Origin: Candidatus Uhrbacteria bacterium
GTDB taxonomy: Bacteria > Patescibacteriota > Patescibacteriia > 2-12-FULL-60-25
Length of the DNA stretch: 64,000 nt
Reading direction: 5' to 3'
Assembly: GCA_021413945.1 (NCBI GenBank)
Contig: JAIOPK010000006.1
Coordinates: 186,001-250,000 of the forward strand
Below the pieces are notes generated by a model. That model ran no database searches, had not been told where the DNA came from, and saw only the letters and a program-made list of their open reading frames with translations. This document shows, piece after piece, positions 9,801 to 17,923 of this stretch (positions within the stretch are counted from its first letter, which is position 1; every line of letters starts with the position of its first letter). The position numbers were made by a program, and so were the translations under genes.

Positions 9801-10723
9801 TTCCGAAGGATGGTTCGGTCGTGTTCCAATTCTGGGGCAAGATCGGAAACGTCCAGGCCTCTTCGTCGGTTTCCGGCGCCACAACGGGTGTCGTCCGCTC
9901 CGGCAACCAGGCTGCTCTCGGTCTTGGTGCTAACTTGCAGACAGGTAACTGGGATGCTTCCTACTCTGGCATGTTCAACGTCCGCGCGGTCGGTCTCGCC
10001 TCTGGCGATGTCGTTCGCACGGCCGGTACTGCTACGGTTGGCAACCCGTTTGTCATCCGCAAGTCCAAGCCGACAGTCACACGCCAGTCGCTCTCAACCA
10101 CGACGCTTTCGGACGGTTCCTCACAGGACCTCTACCGCATGCAGGTCTCGGCTGACAGCGCCGGCTCCGTCGCCATCAAGAAGATCAGCTTTGACTTCTC
10201 AAAGACTGGCACGGTTATCCTCACGAACTTCCGCGTTCGTAAGGGTTCGACGGACTTGAACCTCGCCGACTACTCGGTTGTTGATGCCAACGGCACCGAC
10301 ATCGAAGCTGGTTCGCTTGTTACAGGTACCTCAACGGGCCGCGTGATCGTCAACTTCACCAACGAAGAGACTGTCACCGGTTCGGGCAACGTGTACACCT
10401 TGTACGCGACGCCTTCCGCCACTGCTGCCGGTAACACGGTCAGCTTTGCCCCGACGCGTAACCTCTCGGGTACGATCGTCACAGGATACTTGGACACGGA
10501 AACGGTCGCCGGCACCCAGCTGACGAACGCTACGTTCTCAATGCCTGGCGCGAACCTTGACACAGCCTCTTCACCGGACGGTACAGCCGACGCGGCTGGA
10601 ACCTTCGTGTGGTCTGACTTGTCAGAAGTTCCGCATGGATTTGCCTCTCCGGGTAGCTCATTCGACTGGACAAACGATGTCTTCGTCGAGGACATGACCC
10701 AGACGCAGACCCTGACCCGCTAA
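6839..10723 (+). CDS. Large secreted S-layer-like surface protein
   Basis: Signal peptide MNLLKKLFSSFVALTTIAWSVGIGSLALPSMASA; N-terminal repeats of the KRYVFPNEKTYFSWY / KVYAVSPNGVLHWV / KYVVWGGMKRKVV type; long beta-rich Ser/Thr/Gly/Ala region; strongly biased C-ending codons. Confidence 0.8.
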   Translation: MNLLKKLFSSFVALTTIAWSVGIGSLALPSMASAAFPGQLIKASGPAVYYFASDMKRYVFPNEKTYFSWYMNFNSVQTISDSELASYPIGGNVTIRPGTNLVKITTDPKVYAVSPNGVLHWVESEALAIALYGASWASRVVDVPDGFFVNYSVGSSISSAVHPDGTVIMYSGDPSKYVVWGGMKRKVVNDSVYNLNGFNPIYIITTTISYPNGMDVTGREDALANVINPGTTVVGGAVTVALASDTPAGQNVPQGASSIQLAKYNLTAGSAGVMISGLTLRRVGVGASSDFANVYLYKGDGTRLTTGRTINSSTNLVQFNGLNISIGAGQTYSVLLVGDTNTSLTAGGQHSFEISDAASVVVSGTGSSVTGSFPVRGNVFTIGTTTASRLDVQKGTTPTNPQIGAAEVEISNFKLVAQGNDIEVRRVTLLQAGSVSNTDITNLKLYQGATVVATASALVGDKIVLNFSPAYLITDGTTRVFSLKAAVAGRSARTIKTYVEYSTDVYAIDTEFGTGARVCIDATSPCNGSFDGNSTNYIEVTTEGGQFTTTFNGPATADIAKGSQDVPLFKFAVTASDSLLEVRKMYFTLTGLTSADKVKGTSGTEYFRDLKIKNLDTGTTLMGPISLPSATASPAQTSGVMTFTDSFNVAAGQTLNLAFTADLTNSADDVANEFSADGNNQYRAIMANGSSALFGSSDIRIVDTGEFLPVAEIVPNSTINGNPMTVKASSLSISLAASPTAGTAVKNEANIASAGFVFTAGSQSQLLIRTVKLTGRADVATTGTFALADLNDAVTSCALFDGLTQVGNSESPDGTTGAMNITNVNVTVPAGTSKTLVAKCTADSIVASQEDKFAIGIASTADVTADDQDSNSITPTLSTAVTDNAGATPGLKQTIKAGGTLTIATDNLRQSTILVAGGDVWQNFAQFKATAQFEAMNLTRLNATSTGDAANFTAIAVAKDGVVVGSDVLPAGGLQNRDIDLTGAPIMVPKDGSVVFQFWGKIGNVQASSSVSGATTGVVRSGNQAALGLGANLQTGNWDASYSGMFNVRAVGLASGDVVRTAGTATVGNPFVIRKSKPTVTRQSLSTTTLSDGSSQDLYRMQVSADSAGSVAIKKISFDFSKTGTVILTNFRVRKGSTDLNLADYSVVDANGTDIEAGSLVTGTSTGRVIVNFTNEETVTGSGNVYTLYATPSATAAGNTVSFAPTRNLSGTIVTGYLDTETVAGTQLTNATFSMPGANLDTASSPDGTADAAGTFVWSDLSEVPHGFASPGSSFDWTNDVFVEDMTQTQTLTR

Positions 10724-10738
10724 TCGTTAGCGCAAGTC

Positions 10739-10772
10739 AAAATAAAGACGCCTTTCGGGGCGTCTTTATTTT
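10739..10772 (+). terminator. Intrinsic terminator, 14-bp stem
   Basis: AAAATAAAGACGCC-TTTCGG-GGCGTCTTTATTTT just after the S-layer-like gene. Confidence 0.95.
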
Positions 10773-10812
10773 GTTTGCTTTTGACGGATGTTGCGACTTA
10801 CATCTTGCGATA

Positions 10813-10821
10813 TGCTATGCT
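10813..10821 (+). promoter_or_regulatory. Candidate extended -10 (TGcTATGCT)
   Basis: TG-C-TATGCT, 10 nt upstream of the ATG at 10832. Confidence 0.4.
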
Positions 10822-10831
10822 TTCGGCCGAT

Positions 10832-13147
10832 ATGAACCGCACACAAGCTATCAAGTTTTTTAAGGCAATCTGTTACTTGGGGATATTCGGGGGACTGCTC
10901 TTACCGCTGGTCTTTATACCGGTCGTGATCTTTCCGTTTGTCTTTTCCAAACTGATTTTTTTCCAAGTTCTCGTCGGAATGACGTTCCCGGCTTATCTCG
11001 CTTTGGCGTGGATGGAGCCGAGCTACCGGCCAAAGAAGCATGTCCTGTACTTTGCGATTTTGGCTTACTTTATCGCGTTAGGTCTTTCGGTGATTTTTGC
11101 CGTCGATCCGTATCGTGCCTGGTGGGGTAATCAGGAGCGCATGAACGGCTTGTTCACGGTGCTACACTTCCTTGCTTGGCTTACGATGACGGTCGGTATC
11201 ATGAAAACGTGGGTGCAGTGGAAAACCCTATTGAACTATCAGGTCGTGCTCTCGGCCGTGATGGCTATCGTCGCTATTCTTCAAAAGATCAATCCTAACC
11301 TGCTTTTGTTTCCGGCAGGCGAGCGTGTCGGTGGACTGCTCGATAACCCGATTTACATGGCGGCGTATCAGATCTTCAACTTCTTTTTTCTCGCGTTACT
11401 TTTTTGGAGAAACCCGAATCGCAACTGGCGCATTGTCTACGGCATGATCTTTGTGCTCGATATCGCCGCATTCGTCCTTGCTCAGTCGCGCGGTGCTTTG
11501 CTTGGTTTGGCCGCCGGTTTGGTCGCCTTTGCTTTCTATACAGCGTTATTTACGGAAAACAAGAAGCTACGTTATGGCGTATTCGGGCTTTTGTTCGCCA
11601 TGTTTGCCGGTTATGGCGGATTGTTCTTGGCAAAAGATATTCCGGTGATCCAGAGCTCGCCTCTGCATCGTTACGTTGATTTCCAGGGCGCTGTGCGTAC
11701 GCGTTTAATCGCTTGGGACATCGCTTGGCAGGGATTTGTCGAGCGTCCGCTGACCGGCTGGGGATTCGACAACTTCCACATTCTCTTCAATCTCAAATAC
11801 AATCCGCAATCTTTGCGCTTTGGCTCTTACGAGACGTGGTTTGATCGAGCGCATAACACGGTCATGGATGTGCTTTCCATGACGGGCATCTTTGGCTTCC
11901 TGACATTCTTTGGGATTTATGGCGCGATCTTTTATTCCACATGGCGCGCGTTCCGCAAGAAGTGGATCGATCTGCCGATTGCCGCCATCTTGTTTTCACT
12001 GCCCGTTGCGTACTTTGTCCAGAACCTGTTCGTGTTTGACCACCCCGCCGGTTTCTCGATGAGTTATCTGCTCTTTGCGCTCATCATCGCGGCAACGAGG
12101 GGTGAGTTTGTCGGTGAGAAGGAGGCGATGGCGGAGAAGCACAAGGAAACCGGCAGTATGAATGCGCCTTGGACCGGATTCGTTGTGCTGACCATTGTGA
12201 TGGCGCTTGTTGTTGTTCGAACGTCGATCAATCCGTTTCAGATCTCGCGTAAAGCGCTTCAGGCTAATGCGTATTTTTCATCCAATCCGCAAATCGCGTA
12301 TCAGATTGCGCTCGACGCATCCAACACGTGGACGCCGTACTTGGACGAGCAGACATTTCTCTTGTCGCGCAATATGATTACGTTGTTGGGTTCTGGCGGT
12401 GCGGAAAAAGTTCCCAACTGGAAAGAGATGTACGAACTGGCCAAGAAATTGTCGCTTGAGGAAATCTCGCGTCATCCACGCAATACACACCCGCGCTTTA
12501 TTTTTGCCAGAATGGCGCAGGAGGTGATGGGTCTAATCAAGTCGGAAGCGGTTGTCTCGGAACAGATGTATAAGTCAGCCATTGAGACCAGCCCAAAACG
12601 CCAACAGCTGCATTACGGTTTGGCTCGGCTGTACCTCATGACCGGCAATCTTGATCCCGCGCTGAATGTGTTTCGTGAAGTCATCACGTTTGACCCGGAT
12701 TTTGGCGAGGCGTATTGGAACTTGGGAATCACGCTCATGTACGATAAACGTGAGTTGGAAGCGGGTGCGGAGAGTGTTCAAAAAGCTCTGACGGTTCCAT
12801 TTCCGTATCGTTTGCAGAGTCCGCGCGAACTCGTTGTGATCGCCGACTCGCTCATGATTCGTCAGGACGATGAAGGGATGAAAACGTTCATCTCCAAGCT
12901 TGCCACGGATTATCCGCTTGCGAACGGTCCGATTTATGCCCAGCTAGTCTATAAATTACAGGTCGTGAAAAAGGACGAATTGGCTCAAGCGATGCTCGCG
13001 GCAACCACGGCGCTTGATCCGACGACGCCAAAGGCATTGCAGGCGGTGATCGACCAGGCGAACGGTAAGACGCCTCCTGCGCCGGCCGCTGCTGCACCAA
13101 GCAAAACGCCGGTTGCTACCGCTACGTATAACGGACTGAAGCGCTAA
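10832..13147 (+). CDS. O-antigen ligase/polymerase (WaaL/Wzy-like) with C-terminal TPR region
   Basis: Many TM segments; FAVDPYRAWWGNQERMNGLF; RLIAWDIAWQGFVERPLTGWGFDNF; DRAHNTVMDVLSMTGIFGF; TPR-like C-terminus. Start moved to 10832. Confidence 0.85.
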   Translation: MNRTQAIKFFKAICYLGIFGGLLLPLVFIPVVIFPFVFSKLIFFQVLVGMTFPAYLALAWMEPSYRPKKHVLYFAILAYFIALGLSVIFAVDPYRAWWGNQERMNGLFTVLHFLAWLTMTVGIMKTWVQWKTLLNYQVVLSAVMAIVAILQKINPNLLLFPAGERVGGLLDNPIYMAAYQIFNFFFLALLFWRNPNRNWRIVYGMIFVLDIAAFVLAQSRGALLGLAAGLVAFAFYTALFTENKKLRYGVFGLLFAMFAGYGGLFLAKDIPVIQSSPLHRYVDFQGAVRTRLIAWDIAWQGFVERPLTGWGFDNFHILFNLKYNPQSLRFGSYETWFDRAHNTVMDVLSMTGIFGFLTFFGIYGAIFYSTWRAFRKKWIDLPIAAILFSLPVAYFVQNLFVFDHPAGFSMSYLLFALIIAATRGEFVGEKEAMAEKHKETGSMNAPWTGFVVLTIVMALVVVRTSINPFQISRKALQANAYFSSNPQIAYQIALDASNTWTPYLDEQTFLLSRNMITLLGSGGAEKVPNWKEMYELAKKLSLEEISRHPRNTHPRFIFARMAQEVMGLIKSEAVVSEQMYKSAIETSPKRQQLHYGLARLYLMTGNLDPALNVFREVITFDPDFGEAYWNLGITLMYDKRELEAGAESVQKALTVPFPYRLQSPRELVVIADSLMIRQDDEGMKTFISKLATDYPLANGPIYAQLVYKLQVVKKDELAQAMLAATTALDPTTPKALQAVIDQANGKTPPAPAAAAPSKTPVATATYNGLKR

Positions 13148-14262
13148 TCAAGAAGGGTCGAAGCGTTTCCTTCGAGAGTGTGCTGCAAGGGGAAGCGGTT
13201 TCGTACCGCTTCTTTTGCGTTTTGGCCAAGTTTGTTTCTGAATGTTACGTCGTCGGCGAGGCGAGACATGGCCTCTGCGAGTTCGATCGTATTCTTTGTG
13301 GAGACGACCAGACCCGCATCTTCTTGAAGCATCCAGCGAGCGGCACCGACATCGGTGGCGATACAGGGGAGACCGGACGCCATTGCACGGAGAAGGGCCC
13401 AGCTCATACCTTCTTTGCTCGACGGGAGAACGAATGCGTCGAAAGCACGGTACAAGCGATCCGCATCGCTGCGTGCGCCGATGAGGATGACGTTTTCTTT
13501 GAGGTGATGAGTTTGGATCGTTTCTTCAATGATCGCGCGTTCCTCGCCATCGCCAACGATGACGAAGCGTGCGCTGGGGATTTGTTTTGCGACGATGGAA
13601 CAGGCCTCGATGTATTGAGGAAGGTTTTTTGGCTTATAGAAGTTGGCAATCGTTCCAAAGATGAAGGACGAGTCGAGGGCGAGTGTACGACGGGCTTCAT
13701 TGCGCGGGAGCAGATTCGACTCGAAAGCGGGCAGGTCGATTCCATTTGGAACCGAGATGAGTTGGAGTTTGGGTTTGATGCCGAATGTTTTTGCAGCTTC
13801 GACATCGCCAGGATGAACACAGATGATGACGTCTTTGAAGCGTGCGGTCCAAATTTCCGTGTATTTGTAAAAAACTTTCTTCCACGTCGGCAGTTCTTCA
13901 AGAAAAACCCAACCACCGATTCGATAAACGATTCGGGGAATATGTGCGAGACGTCCGGAGATGGAACCGATGACTCCGGTTTTTGTGCTGTTTAGATGGA
14001 TGGCGTCGGGTTTGAATTTTTGTAGCTCCGATTTTAGTTCTTGGACGGCGAGGAGATCGTGAATTGGGCTGATGTTTCGTTTGAGATGTTTGAGCAGGAT
14101 GAATGGGATTCCGGCCTCGTGGCAGCGTTCCGCGAGCCATCCATCGGAACCGGCAAAGACGGCGACCTCGTGATTCTGGGATTTGAGCCAAATCATAAAC
14201 TGGCTCAAGAAGACTTGAACCCCGCCTTGCTCGGCTTGTGTGACCACAATTCCGATGCGCAT
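13144..14262 (-). CDS. Glycosyltransferase family 4
   Basis: MRIGIVVTQAEQGGVQVFLSQFMIWL; FVLPSSKEGMSWALLRAMASGLPCIATDVGAARWML. 4-nt convergent overlap with the ligase stop. Confidence 0.85.
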   Translation of the reverse strand: MRIGIVVTQAEQGGVQVFLSQFMIWLKSQNHEVAVFAGSDGWLAERCHEAGIPFILLKHLKRNISPIHDLLAVQELKSELQKFKPDAIHLNSTKTGVIGSISGRLAHIPRIVYRIGGWVFLEELPTWKKVFYKYTEIWTARFKDVIICVHPGDVEAAKTFGIKPKLQLISVPNGIDLPAFESNLLPRNEARRTLALDSSFIFGTIANFYKPKNLPQYIEACSIVAKQIPSARFVIVGDGEERAIIEETIQTHHLKENVILIGARSDADRLYRAFDAFVLPSSKEGMSWALLRAMASGLPCIATDVGAARWMLQEDAGLVVSTKNTIELAEAMSRLADDVTFRNKLGQNAKEAVRNRFPLQHTLEGNASTLLD

Positions 14263-14308
14263 TCGCTTACCATAGCCGAATTAGTGGATTTCGGCTAGGC
14301 TAAACCCC

Positions 14309-16102
14309 ATGTGCGGGATCGCCGGAGAAATCCGTCAACCTAGCCAAATGGTCGATGCTGAACGCCTCGAGCGTATGTCGGCAGGTTTAGCGCGCCGTGG
14401 GCCGGATGGGCAGGGTATTTGGACGGAGGGACAGGCCGGGTTTGTTCATCGCCGCCTTTCGATTATCGATTTGAGCGAGGGAGGGCATCAGCCGATGATT
14501 TCCGCTGACGGTCGCTATGCGATTACGTTCAATGGAGAGATCTATAACTATCAAGAGCTCAGGGTTCAGTTGTCGGGTTTTAGTTTTCAGTCGCAGTCGG
14601 ATACGGAGGTGTTGCTTGCGATGTATGCAAAGGAGGGGGAGAAGATGTTGGAAAAGATTCATGGGATGTTTGCGTTTGCGATTTGGGACAATGTTGAGAA
14701 GAAATTATTTTTTGCGCGAGACCGGATTGGAAAGAAGCCATTTTTCTATCGCGCAAATGCGGAATCATTTTTGTTTGCGTCCGAATTGAAAGCGATCGGG
14801 GCTGTTGAGAAGCTGGAAATTGACGAGGAGTCGATCAAGTTATTTTTGGGACTGCAATATGTTCCGAGTCCGCGGACGGGATTTAAGAATATTTTGTCGC
14901 TTGAGCCGGGGATGAGCGGGACTTGGAAGGATGGGGTTTTGGAGCTGAAGGCTGTACCGCCCCCTCGTTCCCCCTCCTTTACTAAGGAGGGGGATGTGGT
15001 AGGCACGGTTCGTGGTCTGTTAGAGGAAAGTGTTCGATTGCGATTGATTGCGGATGTGCCGGTTGGAATTTTCTTGTCAGGTGGAATCGATTCGTCAGCA
15101 GTCGCGGCTTTGGCGAAGGAACAGGGAATGAAGTTGTCATCGTTTACGCTGGGATTCGACGAGGCGAAGTTTGATGAGCGTGATCAGTCGGCGGAGTTGG
15201 CAAAGAAATTTGGATTCGAGCATCACGCATTTGTCGCTAAGCCGGAAGATTTACTTGCGATCGCGGATGAAGTTATCAAGCATTATGATTCGCCGTTTGC
15301 GGATTCGTCATCGCTCAATACTTGGATACTGGCTCGTGAGACAAAGAAGCATGTGAAAGCCGTGCTTACGGGAGATGGCGGAGATGAATTGTTTGGCGGA
15401 TATCGCCGATACGGTTACTACGAGAAGGCTTTGCGTTTGCATAGAATGGGTTTGGGATGGATTGCGATCAATGTCGCTTGGTTGATGTCGAGTGTTAATC
15501 GCGATCCGCGTTATCGACGTTTTACGGAGACGCTAGAGGGATTGCGCGTGTCGAATGCGGAAGGATATGCGAGACTTTTTCTTGGAGCATATTTTGATAC
15601 GCCGGAAGCGCGAGCCTTCATCGTCTCGCGCTTCCGAACGGATATTGACCCGATTGAGGCTGCAATGGATTTTGATCTGCATTCTTACCTGTCGGACGAT
15701 TTGAATGTGAAGATGGATCGCGCGACGATGGCGCATGGTTTGGAGGCACGCTGTCCGTTACTCGACCAAGATTTGGTGGCGTATGTGACGAGCTTGCCGG
15801 TGGAATATCGCTATAACAAAGCAAAAAAGAAAGCGTTGCTCGTCGATGCCGTGCAGGATTTGCTGCCGGCTGAAGTCGGTCAGCGGCCAAAGCGCGGTTT
15901 CCAAGTTCCGCTTGCATCGTGGTTTCGTGCTGCGCTGCGTCCGGCTTTCATCGAACGCTGTGTGCAGTCGACGAAACTTCATGCGTACGTTAGCCGAGAC
16001 AAAGTCGAGCAACTTCTGAAAGAGAACGATCTTGGAAGCGATCATGGGAATCGTTTGTGGATGCTGTATTCACTTGCGACGTGGCTTGAACAATATGGAT
16101 AA
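14309..16102 (+). CDS. asnB: Glutamine-dependent asparagine synthase-type amidotransferase, paralog 1
   Basis: MCGIAGEIRQ (Cys2 GATase); FNGEIYNYQELR; PVGIFLSGGIDSSAVAALA; LTGDGGDELFGGYRRY. Confidence 0.9.
   Translation: MCGIAGEIRQPSQMVDAERLERMSAGLARRGPDGQGIWTEGQAGFVHRRLSIIDLSEGGHQPMISADGRYAITFNGEIYNYQELRVQLSGFSFQSQSDTEVLLAMYAKEGEKMLEKIHGMFAFAIWDNVEKKLFFARDRIGKKPFFYRANAESFLFASELKAIGAVEKLEIDEESIKLFLGLQYVPSPRTGFKNILSLEPGMSGTWKDGVLELKAVPPPRSPSFTKEGDVVGTVRGLLEESVRLRLIADVPVGIFLSGGIDSSAVAALAKEQGMKLSSFTLGFDEAKFDERDQSAELAKKFGFEHHAFVAKPEDLLAIADEVIKHYDSPFADSSSLNTWILARETKKHVKAVLTGDGGDELFGGYRRYGYYEKALRLHRMGLGWIAINVAWLMSSVNRDPRYRRFTETLEGLRVSNAEGYARLFLGAYFDTPEARAFIVSRFRTDIDPIEAAMDFDLHSYLSDDLNVKMDRATMAHGLEARCPLLDQDLVAYVTSLPVEYRYNKAKKKALLVDAVQDLLPAEVGQRPKRGFQVPLASWFRAALRPAFIERCVQSTKLHAYVSRDKVEQLLKENDLGSDHGNRLWMLYSLATWLEQYG
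14564..14591 (+). repeat. Degenerate heptanucleotide repeat tract within asnB paralog 1
   Basis: GTTCAGT-TGTCGGG-TTTTAGT-TTTCAGT. Encodes QLSGFSFQ where asnB paralog 2 has ELEGMGERF. Confidence 0.5.
14970..14993. repeat. Palindromic repeat CCCCCTCCTT-TACT-AAGGAGGGGG inside asnB paralog 1
   Basis: Perfect 10-bp inverted repeat with 4-nt loop, in frame, encoding PRSPSFTKEGD. Confidence 0.85.
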
Positions 16103-17222
16103 ACGCATCCTTATTTTTTCCACCGCGTTTTATCCGGTTGTCGGAGGCGCGGAAGTGGCATTGAAGGAATTGACGGATCGAATGCCGTCCGTGCGATTTG
16201 ATTTGGTTTGTGCGCGATTGAAGAAAGGATTGCCGGATCATGAGCGCATCGGAAACGTCGAGGTGCATCGTGTTGGATTTGGGTACTCATTCGACAAATA
16301 TCTTTTGCCGTTCCTTGGAGTTTGGAAAGCGATGCGTTTCGTGCCCAGAGGAACACCGGTTTGGTCGATGATGGCGAGTTATGCTGGGTTTGCGAGTTTG
16401 TTTTATTGCTGGATGCGGCCAACGTCGAAAATGCTGTTGACGCTGCAAGAAGGAGATCCTTTAGAGAAATATTCCAAACGCCTCGGATCGTTTGCGTTTT
16501 TGCAACGCGCAATCTTCCGTCGTGCAAATCGCGTACAGGCGATTAGTAAGTTTCTTGGTGAGTGGGCGGTCGCCAATGGGTTCAAAGGAATAGTCGATGT
16601 GATTCCGAATGGTGTCGATACGTCTAGCTTTTCCAAACCGGTCGATTTGGAGCGTCGGAAACATTTGCGCGAGATGTTTGGGTTTGAAGAGAGCGATATC
16701 GTTCTTGTGACGGCATCGCGACTTTCTTTGAAGAATGCGATCGACGATATTGTTCGAGCGCTCCCGCTGCTTCCATTGCGTTGCAAGCTTTTGATTATCG
16801 GGGTTGGTGAAGATGAGGCGATGCTCCGAGCGCTCATCGAGGAAGTTGGCATGCAGTATCGCGTTGTGTTTGCCGGATATCGGACGCATGCCGAGCTTCC
16901 CGAGCTGTTGCGTTCGTCGGAGATTTTTATTCGCCCTTCCTTGTCGGAGGGATTGGGTAACTCATTTTTAGAGGCGATGGCGGCGGAAATTCCGATTATT
17001 GGTACACCGGTTGGTGGGATTCCGGATTTTCTTGTCGATGGGGAGACGGGGGTGTTTTGTCAGCCGAGAGATCCGGAGTCGATTGCGAAGGCAGTCGAGC
17101 GTTTGATCGAAGAACCAGGACTGCGTGAACGTATTATTAAGAATGGTGCGCGAGTTGTGCGAGAACGATATGATTGGGATCTGGTAAGTCGCGATATGCA
17201 GGCGATTCTCGAATCACTATGA
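16095..17222 (+). CDS. Glycosyltransferase family 4
   Basis: MDKRILIFSTAFYPVVGGAEVALKEL; IRPSLSEGLGNSFLEAMAAEIPIIGTPVGGIPDFL. Start moved to 16095, overlapping the asnB stop. Confidence 0.85.
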   Translation: MDKRILIFSTAFYPVVGGAEVALKELTDRMPSVRFDLVCARLKKGLPDHERIGNVEVHRVGFGYSFDKYLLPFLGVWKAMRFVPRGTPVWSMMASYAGFASLFYCWMRPTSKMLLTLQEGDPLEKYSKRLGSFAFLQRAIFRRANRVQAISKFLGEWAVANGFKGIVDVIPNGVDTSSFSKPVDLERRKHLREMFGFEESDIVLVTASRLSLKNAIDDIVRALPLLPLRCKLLIIGVGEDEAMLRALIEEVGMQYRVVFAGYRTHAELPELLRSSEIFIRPSLSEGLGNSFLEAMAAEIPIIGTPVGGIPDFLVDGETGVFCQPRDPESIAKAVERLIEEPGLRERIIKNGARVVRERYDWDLVSRDMQAILESL

Positions 17223-17923
17223 CGATTTATACTGCCGGTAATGCCGCGAAACAGTGGATCTTAACCGAATTGCATCAGCGATTTGGCGAGTCGTCGTATC
17301 GGATTTTGGATCTTGGATGTGGCGCGGCTCCATCGTGGAAAACATTTTTAGAAATGCATCTGAATGCATCATATGTTGGATTTGATTATGATCGTGCAGC
17401 TGTTGCACGCGGTCAGAAAGAGTTTCTTGGAATGGCGAACGCCTCTTTGAATGTTGGAGATGTGCAGACGCTGTCGACACAGAAAGAGTTTGATGTGGTG
17501 ACGGCGTTTAGCGCGGTTGAGCATGTGGTAGACAAGCATGCATTTTTGAAAACGGTATTTGCGTCGCTCAAGTCGGGCGGGATCGCGTATCTCAATTACG
17601 ACGACGGGCATTTTCGATCGAACAACATGAAGGAACGCATCATGGTTCCGGTTAGTCAGATGCTTGCTATGGTAGGAATTCAGGGTCCGTTTATGAAGCA
17701 TGTCGATGACGCGGAGTTTCGGAAGCAGGCCGAGCAAGCAGGATTTACGTTTCTCTCGTTGCGTAAACATAACTTGTATCCGATCAAGGGGTTCATGCGT
17801 GGTGCTTCGACGGAAGCCGTCGAGGCTTGGTATGCGTTCGAGGAGCGTTTGAACGAGCTCTACACGCCGGAGCAGCTCGATAAGGTGAAATGGTCGACGA
17901 CGCTTGTGATTCAAAAACCATGA
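17219..17923 (+). CDS. SAM-dependent methyltransferase
   Basis: YRILDLGCGAAPSWKTFLE; ATGA overlap with the upstream stop. Confidence 0.8.
   Translation: MTIYTAGNAAKQWILTELHQRFGESSYRILDLGCGAAPSWKTFLEMHLNASYVGFDYDRAAVARGQKEFLGMANASLNVGDVQTLSTQKEFDVVTAFSAVEHVVDKHAFLKTVFASLKSGGIAYLNYDDGHFRSNNMKERIMVPVSQMLAMVGIQGPFMKHVDDAEFRKQAEQAGFTFLSLRKHNLYPIKGFMRGASTEAVEAWYAFEERLNELYTPEQLDKVKWSTTLVIQKP

Noticed and set aside
14274-14296. AGCCGAA/TTCGGCT hairpin as a specific operator
   Set aside because: Only a 7-bp stem in a divergent promoter region, with no second instance. Too weak to claim.
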